From: Ascaphus truei
Taxonomy: Eukaryota; Chordata; Amphibia; Anura; Ascaphidae
DNA: 64,000 nt
Reading direction: 5' to 3'
Assembly: GCA_036426205.1 (NCBI GenBank)
Contig: CM071568.1
Span: 47,322,483 to 47,386,482 of the forward strand
Below are positions 21,849 to 33,526 of the stretch, in pieces; the stretch's first letter is position 1; every line of letters begins with the position of its first letter. The notes beneath the pieces are model-generated. The model made no database searches. It worked only from the letters and a program-made list of their open reading frames with translations, and was not told where the DNA came from. Both the position numbers and the translations under genes were made by a program.

Positions 21849-22322
21849 CAGTGGTGAGAAAGTTTGTGAACCCATTAGGTTTTTCACATATTTCAAATCT
21901 AAAATGTCATTAGATATTAATCTAAGTCCTAATCATAGAAAAAGATAACCTGATCAAACAAATGACACAAAAACATGATACCTTTTCAACAATGATTTAG
22001 GCACAAATGATTCAAAATTCAGTATCCATGTGTGAAAAAGTACGTGCATCTTTACATTCAGTACCTGGCGGCTCCTCCTTGGGCAGCAATAACTTAAACT
22101 ACAGTAAGCGTTTTTTCTAACTGTTGGTCAGTCTCACAAAGGTTTGGAGGAATTTGGCCCATTCCTCCCTGCAGACTGGTTTTCTCACATGGACAGCTCG
22201 CTTCAGGTCCTGCCACAACATTTCGATGGGGATAAGGTCCGGACTTTGACAAGGCCATTCTAAAAGGTGGAATTTCTTCTTCTGCAGCCATTTTTTTGCA
22301 GCTCTGCTTGTATGTTTAGGTG
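21849..22322 (-). pseudogene. Tc1-type transposon end with transposase C-terminus
   Basis: Starts at CAGTGGTGAGAAAGTTTGTG, a Tc1-like terminus. On the minus strand at about 22,320-22,083 the residues [20 protein letters not shown] and [19 protein letters not shown] match the last catalytic block (SPDLNPIExLW, DDE acidic residue) of Tc1 transposase. The rest of the transposase and the other terminus are missing. The right side is cut at a composite hairpin element. Confidence 0.8.
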
Positions 22323-22570
22323 GAGATTATAGTGGGCATGATGGCGCATGTGTGGGGCGATCAGCAGACCTCTTCTCTATGAAACCGCCCATAGTGCGCG
22401 CAAGTGCTGCAGAACCACCGTGCGCCATTAACAAAGCAGTGGTCCCTGCTGTGTGAGTCCTACCGGGGTCTGCCTTTCTGTAATAGACGTGCAGTAACAG
22501 ATAGGCTGAATGAGTCACTCTAACTGCGTGCCTCTCTCAGGCGATCGCGGGGGTTTAATTTCATTTGAAA

Positions 22571-22836
22571 CATTACAGTAATGTAGAAGGGGGTCTCCGG
22601 AGTTGAAACACATTGGTTTCAGGTCCGGGGACCCTCTACTTCGTGAGATACAGGCCCCGTTATAGGGGGCCGGTATCTCCAATGCATGGAAATATCCCGA
22701 TCACGTGACGCGAGACATTTACATGCATAAGAGATACCAGCACCCCATAACGGGGCCTGTTTGGGAAGCAGGGGGTCCCCGGACCTGAAACCAATGCGGT
22801 TCAGCTCCGGAGACCCCCTGCTACATTACTGTAATG
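22571..22836. repeat. Hairpin module C
   Basis: CATTACAGTAATGTAG at the left end and CTACATTACTGTAATG at the right end. The inner arms pair GGTCTCCGGAG with CTCCGGAGACC around a central ATCACGTGAC. Confidence 0.85.
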
Positions 22837-22934
22837 TTGAAAATTAAAAATCTAGTAAGCACCAATACACAACCCACCCGTGCCCCCACATACTGTAAAC
22901 CAATATTTCTTTTTAAAGACACAAGATTAATACC

Positions 22935-23085
22935 ACAGGCTGGTGGAGGTCCCAGGGTGGTCCTGGCGGGTGTCTGCAGGCCCCAAAGTGCACCCTGGGG
23001 TTACCCATGGGTGTCTGGTGGCCTCTGGGTGGTGCCCGCTAGGCTTCATGGCCTCCTGGTGGTCCCCACCGGCCTGTGGTATTTA
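22935..23085. repeat. GGTGGTCC-type degenerate tandem repeat
   Basis: Degenerate repeats of GGTGGTCCCCACGGGTGTC-like units ending CCGGCCTGTGGTATT. The same repeat recurs at 31,736-31,945. The Pro/Gly/Trp-rich ORFs here reflect the repeat, not a protein. Confidence 0.6.
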
Positions 23086-23198
23086 TCCTTTGTCTATAAA
23101 AATAAATATTGGTTTACAGTATGTGGGGGCATGGGGTGGGTTGTGTATTGGTGGTTACTAGATATTTAATTTTAAACATTACAAAACATTACATTACA

Positions 23199-23434
23199 AA
23201 GCTGAACCGCACTGGTTTCAGGTCCGGGGACCCCCTGCTTCCCGAGATACAGGCCCTGTCATTGGATGCCGGTATGTCCTATGCTTGTAAATGTCTTGCG
23301 TCACGTGATCGGGACATTCCCATGCATAGGAGATACCGGCACCCCATAACAGGGCCTATCTCGGGAAGCAGGGTGTCCCCAGACCTGAAATCAATGCGGT
23401 TCAGCTCCGGAGACCGCTGCTACATTACTGTAAT
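23199..23434. repeat. Hairpin module D
   Basis: Same arms as module C (GAACCGC / GCGGTTC; CCCCTGCTTCCCGAGATAC and its inverse) around GCGTCACGTGATCG. The left outer arm is partly lost. Confidence 0.8.
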
Positions 23435-23890
23435 TTTTAAAATTAAATAAAACCCCTTCTGGTCACCTGTGAGAGGCGAGGAGTTAGAGTGACTGATTCA
23501 GCCTCTTACTGTGCGTCTATTACAGAAAGGCTGAACCCGGTACCACTAACACAGCAGTTAATCCGATGGCCATTATGTCTGCAGCAGCAGCAAAACTGGT
23601 GATTACTGTATATCGCAACCTACACGTGGCACAAGGCAAAATGTACCCAGGTAAATGTTCGGATAACGGCCGCCGCATCTGTAATATGAATGAAAAAAAA
23701 TTAATTGAGGGAGAGAGACCTATGTTACTCTCCCATGCCCCATGGTCTATGTACCCCCAAATACACATTAAGAAAACCTGTGCACCAGAAATGGCTTTTA
23801 GTAGATATGCGATGTTAGGGGGAGCACCTCTTTTGCATATTATTAGCACTAACGGGCAGGAAAAAAAATGTTAATGTTAGGTTATTAGTT

Positions 23891-24175
23891 TAGTGCACAG
23901 GCGTTAGGTTAACGTTAGTTAAATAACTTAACAGAGATTAGTGCATCTGTGCCTATGTGCTACCAGAACTCCAGAAAAAAAGTAACGACACATTGATAGT
24001 GCCGGAACTCGTGCTGGAAAAAATAATACATTGTAAACTAATCAGAACTTTTCTATGAATAACCATGAGATATTATTTTTCCTATTACAATATTTATACA
24101 CATTTTATTGTTAGCAGAAATTATCTATAGGAATCTCTCTGGTTCAGAAGATTGGAGTGAACCAGGCACACAGAC
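23891..24175. other. Noncoding, unassigned
   Basis: AT-rich, no feature recognised. The repeated GTTAGGTTA at about 23,873-23,920 is short and unexplained. Confidence 0.35.
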
Positions 24176-24328
24176 TGGCTAATCAGAAAAGGTTTATTGT
24201 GCCAACCAACGTTTGGGCATGTTTATTGTGCCAAAAGAAACCAACGTTTGGGCTGCCTTTATCTGCTTTTGTATTTAGCCGAAACGTTGGTTCTTCTGGC
24301 ACAATAAACCTTTTCTGATTAGCCAATC
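24176..24328. repeat. Fold-back with GGTTTATTGTGCCA arms
   Basis: Left arm GGCTAATCAGAAAAGGTTTA and right arm TAAACCTTTTCTGATTAGCC pair perfectly. The arms continue through TTGTGCCA and an AACGTTTGGGC/GCCGAAACGTT inner pair. The inner GCCGAAACGTTGG resembles the 3' half of the hammerhead-like motif family, so two such repeats may lie head to head. Confidence 0.8.
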
Positions 24329-24450
24329 CATGTGTCTGTGTAGAAGGGGTGAAGATGGAGCACTACAAAAATTGGAAGAGGGCTAGAGGCAGGTATAACA
24401 AAAAAACTATTAATTAGGCATATTAGCCAAAAACATACAAGACAGTGGTC

Positions 24451-24490
24451 CTCTAACGCGTTTCTCATCGCAAAGAGCTTTATCAAAGAG
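24451..24490 (-). ncRNA. Degenerate hammerhead-like motif
   Basis: Minus strand: CUCU, UUGAUAA (two changes from CUGANGA), a short helix II CUC/GAG, GAAACGCGUU, AGAG. Helix I CUCU/AGAG is intact. The core changes predict no cleavage. Confidence 0.4.
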
Positions 24491-25555
24491 TGACCAGTGT
24501 AGTGTCTTAAATAGCTGCCTCTCTATGTTGGAAAACAGCTCCCACCTGTAACACCTGACTCACTAATAAACCAGATCCAATGCACAGTGGGGGAGGAGAT
24601 GTTTAGCTGTATAATCACCGGAGAGACCGCAACAAAGTAAAAATACAAATATATTTTACAACAAATATCATATTCGAGTATCCCAAGAACCACTAAGAAT
24701 AAGCAAAACTTGAAATCAAGATCGACACAAATGCACTCATATAGTGAAACATTTAACATAAACTTATGTAAATTAAAAACAAATATAATAGATACTGTGA
24801 TAAAGAATCAGAGGTAATAACAACAGAGCACATTAAGTAAGCTGCAAACACCCCTTAATATTAATGACACCATATGAAAATTTGATGATATGAAGCATAA
24901 GGAAACGTGTTGTTTTGAAAAAAAAAATATCCTAAAGTTACTATTTTTATGCTTTTATGTTCTGAATAAAGCCTTAAAAATATTCATAATGAAACAAATG
25001 TCGGAACTGGCAGGGGCAACTTAATGTGAGTAAAGCGGCTGTTTTTCTCATGTGCAGCTGATCTCTGCATTCTGAAGCCAGTTTGGTCACACCGCCTATA
25101 GGAGGGAGAGTGTTCGGTCACTCAACGGAGGTCTCTCCGCTATACAGTACACGGAGAGAACTCAATGGTTTACTGAACCAGCATTGCCCCTCCCCCCACA
25201 GTTATCTACACTATTCAGTTCATACTGATCTAGCAAGCTTCCCACATCTACTTGGCTGACATCTGCTCTACTTTACAAACCACCTGATTACTCAAGGTTC
25301 CTTGGTTTCTTCATCATTACTGGACTTTATTGTTACATACATCTGATTGGCTTCATGCATTGACTATGTTCACAAACGTTTTTGTAGCACCACTGGGGAC
25401 CAGTGTCCCATTTTTTCTCTGATAATCCATGTGTCTGCTTCACTCCAATCTCTACTATTGATTTCTCTGGAACCTCTTGACATGGAGCCCTAGCTGATAA
25501 TTATCCTGTGACTTCTTTTACTTAGTGCCTACATTACCCTTCTGATGTGTTAGAA
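24491..25555. other. Body of a hammerhead-bearing repeat, then unassigned DNA
   Basis: No ORF. Contains GAATAAAGCC near 24,963. Resembles the noncoding bodies of the other hammerhead-like repeats but is not assignable. Confidence 0.3.
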
Positions 25556-25563
25556 GATGTAAC

Positions 25564-26040
25564 CAGGGTTGCCACCTTCTATTGAAGGCTAACCTGGAGA
25601 TAACATTTTATATATTTATCTCGTATACATTTATTTCTCTTACCTTTGGCAGCGGCGTCTCCTGGCAAATCCTGTCAACATGACTGTGATGTCGCAGTGT
25701 CAAGTTGCCTTGACAACGGGACCCCTTACGGTGCCGAGGCATGACATCACATTGTCATGACAACGTGATGCCACTTGACGTTGCGACATCACAGAGCGTC
25801 CCATTGTTATGGCAATGGGTGTCACGTGATGCTGTGATGTCACATAGCGTCTCGTTGTCATGGCAATATGGTACCATTTGAATCACGCAGCCATGTTGAC
25901 TTGACTTGCTGGGGGAGATGCCTGGAGGATGCAGGAGAATTCCGCCACCAGCCGGAGATTTACCAGGTAAAGGCATAGCCCTGAGATACGCTGCTGATAC
26001 CCGTTATCTCCTTGTAAAATCTGGAGTGGTGGCAGCTCTG
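25564..26040. mobile_element. hAT MITE, 477 bp
   Basis: TIRs CAGGGTTGCCACC and (inverse) CAGAGCTGCCACCACTCCAG. Flanking 8-mers GATGTAAC and TATATAAC agree at six of eight positions, as expected for an old 8-bp hAT target duplication. The interior has repeated GTGATGTCACAT and GTTGTCATGGCAAT inverted blocks and no ORF. Confidence 0.75.
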
Positions 26041-26202
26041 TATATAACTAAACATAACTCTCCTTCTATCTACTAAGTTAGCCAGTCTCTCTCAGATTCT
26101 TATATTGATATGTTACAGATATAGCCAAACTTACTGTTCTTGTGGCCTCTGAGAAAAATGCGAGAACCGTGGCCACAAAGACAGCAAGACCAAGTGGCCT
26201 GG

Positions 26203-26260
26203 AAGAATTAACACTGCAGGGTTCCATGTTTTTCAGTGGGACCATGCAGCATTACTCTTT
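26203..26260. repeat. Hairpin, copy 1 of a pair
   Basis: TTAACACTGCAGGGTTCCAT pairs with GGGACCATGCAGCATTA. A related hairpin lies at 26,602-26,660. Confidence 0.6.
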
Positions 26261-26601
26261 TGCTTGATGGGCTATCCTGCAGCAAGACAAAAAACGATAC
26301 TCACATTTCAGAAGAACTGCACAGGTCCCTGATTGCTTTCTCTGCATCTCTCTGCATCTCTCTGCCTGGATCTGTGTCTCCCCACTCACTGAAGGTAAGC
26401 AGGCTGTAGTTCCTTCGACCTTGATGATGTATACGCCCTTATATGGGGCTCTACAATAAGAGGGGGAGGCTATGTGGCCATACAGTATTTGCGCATCTAC
26501 AGCATCAAGGTGCTGGACAACACAGTAAACACTTTCCAGCCCCATTGATGATGTAGATGCCCAAAAGTGAGTATCATTTTTCTCTCTCAGCAAATGGCCC
26601 A

Positions 26602-26660
26602 GGAAGATTAATGCTGCAGGGTCCCATTCAGAAAAATAGAACCCCGCAGAGTTAATTCTC
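26602..26660. repeat. Hairpin, copy 2 of a pair
   Basis: TTAATGCTGCAGGGTCCCAT pairs with AGAACCCCGCAGAGTTAA. The two hairpins (400 bp apart) and outer CTTACTGT blocks near 26,130 and 26,672 suggest one element of about 600 bp. Confidence 0.6.
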
Positions 26661-27229
26661 ATGGGATTAACCTTACTGTCCTCGGGGCTACGAGAGCTGT
26701 AGCCGCAATGCAACTGCACTCCAGCCTCACCAGAGCAGTGCACATCGCGGCACCTAGAATAGGAAGTCTGATTGCATCTGTACTTCTTAATGTGCTTAAA
26801 GGGACTTTTGTTTATGTGTGAACTTGCTTAAGCTTGGACCACATAATTTTTCAGGATGGTCCTTTGTGTCATCCATTAGTATATAAATCTTCTTGATGGA
26901 GATCTTCTCTTTTATCTTGCTAGTTCTCAGAGCACCTAGTGATACTGTATACCAATCATGCTTAATATTTGTTAGACAGTACCTACAGTAGATTACATGT
27001 GCCTGTCCATTTTTATTGTTGATGATTTAAGAAAGATTGGTTGTAGGATGCAAAAATGGCCCACTAAATAAATGGGCTCACTTATTATAGACGGAAGACT
27101 TTGCTTTTCCTTTGAGTAGACATTCCATATACACTGTATTGTTTATTTGCAAATGACTTCCAGGTATATAAGCATAAAACGTTGAGTTGTTAACTGATTT
27201 TTGTTTAGCTTTTTACTGTACATCACATT
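26661..27229. other. Noncoding, unassigned
   Basis: No feature recognised. Confidence 0.35.
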
Positions 27230-27590
27230 AGGCCTTGCCCCCGCTGCCTACTACAGCGTCCGCTGCGCGCACGAGAGCCCTTCCCTCAATGGCGCCGGGC
27301 CCGCTGCGAGGGGGGGCCGCAGCGCTCGCGTGAGAGCTGCTCCTGCTCTCAATAGAATTGAGAGCAGGACTTGCGTCGAGCGATTAGGCACGCCCCCCGG
27401 CGGTTCAGCCAATGAGGGCGAACCTGCCGGGTGACGTCATGGCCGCGCCCCCGTCACTCCCCCACCACGCCCCCCCCGGTCTCTCCTCCTGCAGTGAGCT
27501 GCAGACCGGGGAATCAGCTGAACGCGCCGCCAATATCGCGGGCGCGCGTTACAGCGTCGTGACAGGGGCCTTAGCCTTAGTGGTATGTTT
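27230..27590. mobile_element. GC- and CpG-rich MITE
   Basis: About 360 bp of CpG-dense DNA in AT-rich surroundings. Ends share GGCCTTGCCCC and the inverse GGGGCCTTAG, with inner ACAGCGTCCGCTGCGCGC against GCGCGCGTTACAGCGTCG. A central palindrome CTGCTCTCAATAGAATTG / GAGAGCAG lies at about 27,345-27,371. It would look like a CpG island but is better read as a repeat. Confidence 0.55.
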
Positions 27591-27739
27591 CCTCAGACAG
27601 TCACATTAGACATTATTGCACAATATGTTGTGGTACTGAACAGTATAGACGAGCCCACGAGTATTCTAAAACTTGCCTTAAACTTGCCTTAAACTAGCCA
27701 GGTACATGCTGTATATATGCTGGGTAAATTTCAGTGACA

Positions 27740-27865
27740 TTTCTGCAAAGGATAATGGCCCATCGGATTAACATAGCAGGGGTCCCTGGCAGTCCCATTC
27801 AGTGTGAATGGGACTGCCAGGGACCCCCACTGTTAATCCGATGGGCCATTAGTCTTCTGCAGAAA
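27740..27865. repeat. 126-bp near-perfect hairpin
   Basis: Arms from TTTCTGCA (27,740) to GCAGAAA (27,865). Long paired blocks include GGCCCATCGGATTAACA with its inverse and CCCTGGCAGTCCCATTCA with TGAATGGGACTGCCAGGG, leaving only a 3-nt loop. Related to the right arm of the composite element at 23.55 kb. Confidence 0.9.
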
Positions 27866-27880
27866 TGTGTGAAATGTTGC

Positions 27881-27924
27881 AGCATGTACCCAGCATGTAC
27901 CCAGCATGTACCCAGCATGTACCT
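27881..27924. repeat. 11-bp tandem repeat, four copies
   Basis: Four copies of AGCATGTACCC, the last ending in T, immediately beside the hairpin. The 11-bp period matches that at 13.6 kb, with a different sequence. Confidence 0.9.
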
Positions 27925-28779
27925 GGGTCTTTTTGGTAATTGCCACTGGTTTGTTTTAGAATAACTGTCGGCACTACAGTACATGTATTTGTTTTCACAT
28001 AGCTATTCTTTAATATTTGTATTCCTCCATTCAACCAGGATAATAAATAAACAAGACACTCTTAAACATTGTATTCACTTTTTAAGCTACTAAAGCCCAA
28101 TTCTCTGCTTCAAAATTGTTGCTGTAATCTCTTGATACAACATACTTTGCAGTTACGGTGGTGTAGCTATAGCAATGTATAGATGTAATGTTTTCACATA
28201 ATTGTTGTTAGAGTTCAATTTATATAATACTGCATAATATTGAAAGAAATGAACACCAATCTTAAACTGTGACTTTGCATTAACTTTGCAGAAAAGCACT
28301 ATATCATAAATGAACTTTTGAAACTGCAAAAGTTAAAGATCCTCTTAAAAAGATAGAAAACATTCTGTAAATGGAAATCAATTTGTATTGGAACAGATTG
28401 GAATATAAGAATGACTATTATAAAATTAGATTATTGCCTATATTGACATGTACAGTACAATGCTGGGAAGAGAATTGCATCATTTTGGAGGTTATTTTTT
28501 GGTGGTAGAAACCTAGCTTAAAGTCAATTTAGCAGTGCAGTGGTTAAATATGATCCCAACAACTAAAATGTGAAGACTTTTAGATTCATAATTGATATGT
28601 TTATATTGAATATATATTTCAAATGTTAAAATATATGTCCACAAAGTGCTGCCTGGTTAAACAGGATAGACAACTGAACACCCATAGACAGTGCTGAAAA
28701 TTTAAGATGGCAAATTACTTACGTACTTCCTATCTCCCAAATCACCTATAATGAGTCCAAAGCAAATGGAGCATTTCCT
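27925..28779. other. Noncoding, unassigned
   Basis: AT-rich, no feature recognised. Confidence 0.35.
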
Positions 28780-29440
28780 TTGAGGAATCTGACATCATTA
28801 TTTTGGTCTGGCTATGCCCCAATTTTGCTGCCAAGAGACTTTATGAAACAGGGTGCGTGCGTGCAGGGGTTAACTCTTACCTTCTGCAAGGATAAGGACA
28901 CCGCACCCTACAGTAGACGTAATGTCTGCTATGATGTTTTTCATATACTCCTGATTGAGCAGGGTTTAAAAGGCAGGAAGTTACTGCCTGTCAGCAAGAG
29001 AGGAGAGTCACAGGAAGATTGCCTTGGTCCGGTTAGTATTCACACACAGCACCAAGTCTTCAGGGACACAGGCATCTTGTTCCAAGTTTGATTTACCTGG
29101 GAACAGCGGAAAATCAAAACCCAGCATCACAATGAAGCCTGCAAGGAAACAGGACAGTAGTTGCCCAGAGGGACTTCCTGGCATAATCAGGACTTCACAG
29201 CCTGCTACAGAAGCTTGCCTGGAGACAGCTGGGACACTTACCTGCTACCAAAACAAGGACTTTAACAGACTGTTTATTTTGTGCTGCACTGCCTATCTAA
29301 GTGCCTTGATAAATTGTTTTCCCATCCCTGGAGATAAAACCCTTTTTAAGTTGGTAAAAAAAACTACTGCGTGGACTCCTAACTGGCCTCACTTACAAAG
29401 CCAACCGATCACAGTGTGTGAAAGGGGTTAACAACAAACA
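28780..29440 (+). other. LTR-like segment
   Basis: A TTTAAAAGGCAGGAAG core-promoter-like box at about 28,964, a transcribed-looking GC-richer body and AATAAA-like signals near 29,310 suggest a solo LTR or the 5' part of a retroelement. No TG...CA ends with a target duplication were found. Short ORFs are not recognised. Confidence 0.2.
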
Positions 29441-29718
29441 ATCCTCCCATTGTCTCATTAACCTTCCCACAGGGCACAAAAATGAATAATTGCACCCCAG
29501 GAATCCTGGTTCCCATTTATGCTTGGAAAATACATAATTACAACAAAAGCCCAATTTAGCAACACAAAAATGTGGTCAATCTCTTCAGAAGGTAATAGCT
29601 TTTGCTGCTACTGGTATTGTGGTGTTTGCATAACTGTGAGGGTCCAGGAGATGCTGAGTGGTCCGCAATGGCATGGAGAACAGAACATGCTTGTTTTGGC
29701 TTCTCATAGTTTGCTCAT

Positions 29719-30280
29719 GGTGTCAGCGCCTCCAGCTCCAGTGGCTCTAGGATAGCCAGAGACAGTCTCCCACTGGTGCACATTACACTCCTACCCCTGA
29801 TAGACTGAGAACTCAGACAGGAATATATAGATAAGGGGTACTTTATTGTAGTCACTGGCAGATTATACACATATACAGCGATGCAGAGGCTGATCAAAGG
29901 TTCCCAGGCTTCAGGATGGTGCATGACCTCAGACAGTAGAGAGGCCTAATGGTCAGGTTCGAAGCCTTTGTGGCAACAGATGTTCCCCAACCCCCTAGGG
30001 GCACGCTCATCCCTGATGGGAGAGTTTCACAGCCCTTCCTCCAGTCTCCAACTCCAGACTGGATTGTCCAACTAACTTTTGGCACTTCCCCCTGATATCA
30101 AGAAGGGGAGGGCATAGTGTCTGTACCACGATTGGCTACACACCATGTCACCTCCACCCCTGTCAATCAGAGGATAGCAGAAGGGGATCAATGGCCCTGG
30201 ATCATTCTATCACAGCCTGCAATACCTATCAGGGCTTGTGTGACAGGAGGCAGAGAAGCAACAGGGCCAGCCATGTTACA
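29719..30280 (-). mobile_element. LTR-like remnant
   Basis: On the minus strand it starts TGTAACATGGCTGGCCC at 30,280. It carries a CCAAT-type box and an AATAAAGTACCCC poly(A) signal near 29,848, and ends GAGGCGCTGACACCA. The same end (GGAGGC/TTGAGGCGTTGACACC) appears twice, inverted, at 44.09 and 45.08 kb. No target duplication is seen. Confidence 0.4.
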
Positions 30281-31112
30281 TTTACAAAAGATTAAAAGGA
30301 TTACAAACATACAGTACATAGATTTAGACAGTTTTAAAAAATAAAAAGGCATTAAACTGAAAAAACTAATAAATTACCAACAAATAATATTAGATCCATC
30401 AGGAGGCCATGAAGTAGAAAATATGAAATCTGTGTGTATCATGTATCTCCCTTATGGATTAAAAAAATTCACTATTAAACCCAAACCTTACATGTGTGAC
30501 AAATAACAGATGCGTGGACCAGCCTTTGTTGGTGTGCCTTATCTCCCACATATTACTCTCTCTGGCTTCTCTGAGACAGGGGAATTATTTAATTTAAATT
30601 TATTCTGAGATTATAAAATATCCCATAATTTCTCCCTATACAGTAACTACCAGATTAATGATACCTGCATCCTAGCATTCAGATTAATCTTATAAACGCA
30701 TAGATATTAATGATGAGCGGAAAAATCCAAATTTATTTCCGGAATTCCCCGAAATTTTAGGCCAATTTCAACGCCCCCTCTACCAAAAACCGCCCACGGA
30801 TTGAGAACTATTATTTATTTAAATAAGTTTGAAGCAGGTGGTCTCCAGATCTGAACCATGTTGATGGAGAAGGTAATGAAATCCAGGGTTTTAATGCTGT
30901 GCCAGTCCTTTCTTGATAAAATTAACCAACGCTGGTGTAGTGGACAAGAGCAGGGAATGGGGAACATGTGGGGAAACCTCTCTTGAGACCTACCTTTGGG
31001 AAGACTCATGTGGTCTCATATAAAAGAAGGGCTAACCCAGCGATCTGTAGCAATCTGGCCTGCACATATCTCACCAGCGATCGCAAGATTTTAATTTTAA
31101 TACTATTGTATT
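30281..31112. other. Noncoding, unassigned
   Basis: No feature recognised. The right part (from about 30,830) probably starts the composite palindromic element that holds modules E and F. Confidence 0.35.
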
Positions 31113-31352
31113 GTAGCAGGGGGTCTCCAGTGCAGAACTGCATTGAATCTGGTGACGCCCTGCTTCCCAAGATACAGGCCCCGGTTTGGGATGCCAGTAT
31201 CTCCTATGCATTTAAATGTCTTGCGTCACGTGACCGTTGAATTTAAATGCATAGGGGATACCGGCACCCCATAACGGGACTTGTGTCTCATGACGTAGGG
31301 GGTCCCCGAGGCTGAAAACAATGCAGTTCAGCTCAGGAGACCCCCTGCTCAT
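31113..31352. repeat. Hairpin module E
   Basis: AGCAGGGGGTCTCC on the left pairs with GGAGACCCCCTGCT on the right. The centre is GCGTCACGTGACCG. Followed by a CATTACCGTAGCGG/CCGTTAAGGTAATG palindrome at 31,385-31,428 like those at 15.9 kb. Confidence 0.8.
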
Positions 31353-31454
31353 CTATACTAGTATCAAAACACACCTCACAATAAACAATAATTCATTACC
31401 GTAGCGGCTATCCGTTAAGGTAATGAAGTTGCTTAAATGTAATTTTTATTAATA

Positions 31455-31712
31455 GTGTGCGGGAGCAGGGGGTCTTCTGAGATGAACCGCATTGATTTCA
31501 GCCTTGTGGACTCCCTGCTTCTCGAGTTACAGGCCCTGGTATGGAGTGTAGGTATCTCCTCCATTATTTAAATCTCCCGGTCATGTGATGCGGAAGATTT
31601 AAAAATGGCGGCAATACCGGCCCCCGATGCCCCATACCAGGGCCTGTAACTCGGGAAGCAGGGGGTCCCTGAGGCTGAAATCAAAGCGGTTCATCTCAGG
31701 AGACCCCCTTTT
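31455..31712. repeat. Hairpin module F
   Basis: Arms GTCTTCTGAGATGAACCGC / GCGGTTCATCTCAGGAGAC and CTCGAGTTACAGGCCCTGG / CCAGGGCCTGTAACTCGGG. The centre TCATGTGA is a one-base variant of TCACGTGA. Closest to module A. Confidence 0.8.
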
Positions 31713-31734
31713 CTGTACAGGATTTATGCCAGAT

Positions 31735-31945
31735 GCTGGAGGGGGTCTTTAGGTGGTCCCCACGGTGTCCGGGGGCCCCACGAGTGTCATGGGGTCCTTG
31801 GGTGGTCCCCGTGGGTGTCCGGGAGCTTCCAGGTTGTCCCCACGGGTGTCTGGGGGTTCTCAGGTGGCTCCCTCAGGTGTTTGGGGGCTCCACAGAGGTC
31901 TCGGGGGTCCTCAGGTGGTCCCCCCAGGGGTCTGGGGATCCCCAC
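31735..31945. repeat. GGTGGTCCCC-type tandem repeat
   Basis: About six degenerate 30-36-bp units with GGTGGTCCCCACGGGTGTC, ending CCACTGGCCTGCAGTAT. Same family as 22,935-23,085. ORFs are repeat artefacts. Confidence 0.65.
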
Positions 31946-33375
31946 TGGCCTGCAGTATCAATTATGTGCATAAAAAAAATATGCAATACATTCAAATAAA
32001 TACACCTCCCCCCCCACTAGCCATTAATTGGCACAATGTTAAAGCATGTCCATATAATATGTGCATGCTTTGCCACTATAGCAATAAATGGGGAAGCGTA
32101 AAAAAACAGTCCCACATAAAACACATTACATTAAAAATATACACATTCCAAATGCAAAGAAAACAATTAATTGGCACTGTGGTACCTCATACGCATCTAA
32201 TATGGGCATGATTTACCACTATCACAGTCAATGGTCAACCTCAAAAATAAACAACCACCAACAATGTCAAATTTAATCAAAACACCCACCAAATAAACAA
32301 CAATTAACAAGTAAATACAACAAAATTACCAGCAATCAATAAAGCAAATATAGTATCAAATAAACACCAGAATTAACAATTTAAACACCAACAAAAATCA
32401 CATTATTTAAAATCAAACCACAAAAGAAATATCAGAAATAAATACAAGTAAACAACCAAAATACATTTAAAAGATATTAAAGCACTAGCCAACCAATCAA
32501 TGAAATCAATAAAAGCACTAGCCAACAAAACAATTAATTAATTTAAACTAGTAGCCAACAAAACAATTAATACATTTAAAACGCTAACCAATTCTAAAAT
32601 GTACTAAAAACAAGCCATCTAAATACATACCAATTTAATCAAAACAATAAACAGAAATAGAAAAAATAACAATCAATAGAAAACAAGCATTTGCCAAAAA
32701 AATGCATTGCATGTTACTGTATTTATCTGTACCCTAAAGGGGCACAGAGTAATACAGTATCAGTCAATGGGCAATCACAAACATAAAAATATATAAATAC
32801 TGTTAAAAAACCTGAAAAAAGACATTTACATATATTCAATATTTTACTTACCTTTAGAAGTCTTCCCCTCCGACACCCAGTGATTCTGCAAGCTCTCGTA
32901 CCACGACATGATCACCTGTAATCCAATGTCATAGCCCTTGAAGATCAGGAACATGTAAAATAAATCTTCTTTCGTTTATCGTCTATCACTTCTTCTTTCT
33001 TCATCTGTCATTATGTTCTTATTTTTTAATCTTCTTTCTTCATCTGTCAATGTAAAGCCTCATTGTACATCGACAACAGGATGTTGTCATGTCGGCTTCT
33101 TGAGGTAAAATGAGACGTACAGGCCTTATATATGGCCTGTGACTTCACAATTTATGGTCAGATGGTACCGCTCCAAAGCTGCAATCCGATTGGACGGTGT
33201 ATCATGTGCCCGCCTCTTTTTTTTTTTTTTTTTTTTTAGGATATGATGTCATCTCCAAAGGAGGTACGTCACATCCTTAAAACCATATGGCTATATCACA
33301 TGGTACTACAGCCAATGGGATTGAAGACAATGATAGGTTATTTTAGTTCAAAAGGATGTGACATCATCCGTTAAA
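31946..33375. other. A-rich body of the composite element
   Basis: Noncoding. CAA/AACAAT-rich simple sequence at 32,250-32,700, a T20 run at about 33,219-33,238 and inverted ATGGTAC / CCAATnGGAT blocks near 33,160-33,330. No ORF. Confidence 0.5.
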
Positions 33376-33526
33376 GGGAGAATGACTGCAGTGAGTCTAT
33401 CCATACAGCAAAATGAAAAACCTTCCTTACTTTAAAAAGTGGGGTTTAAACTCACCCTCCCCACTTTTTAAAATAAGGAAAGTTTTTCATTTTGCTGTAT
33501 GAATAGACTCACTGCTGTCATTTCCC
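33376..33526. repeat. 150-bp fold-back
   Basis: Left arm GTGAGTCTATCCATACAGCA and right arm TGCTGTATGAATAGACTCAC pair. They continue through AAAATGAAAAAC and CCCCACTTTTTAAA to a short loop near 33,450. Confidence 0.9.

Larger units (their letters stand above)
22330..23890. mobile_element. Composite palindromic element
   Basis: Outer inverted arms at about 22,380-22,545 and 23,470-23,592 share GAGTCACTCTAAC / GTTAGAGTGACT and GTCTATTACAGAAAGGC. Between them are two hairpin modules (C and D) and a GGTGGTCC-rich repeat. No transposase. The right arm (AGTTAATCCGATGGCCATTA) is related to the hairpin at 27.74 kb. Confidence 0.65.

Noticed and set aside
27201..27609. CpG island / promoter with small ORFs
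   Set aside because: Inverted ends and a central palindrome indicate a GC-rich MITE; no adjacent gene is visible.
27881..27924. CRISPR-like direct repeats
   Set aside because: Contiguous 11-bp tandem units without spacers in a vertebrate genome.
31733..32211. Gly/Trp/Pro-rich ORFs
   Set aside because: Translation of the GGTGGTCCCC tandem repeat.
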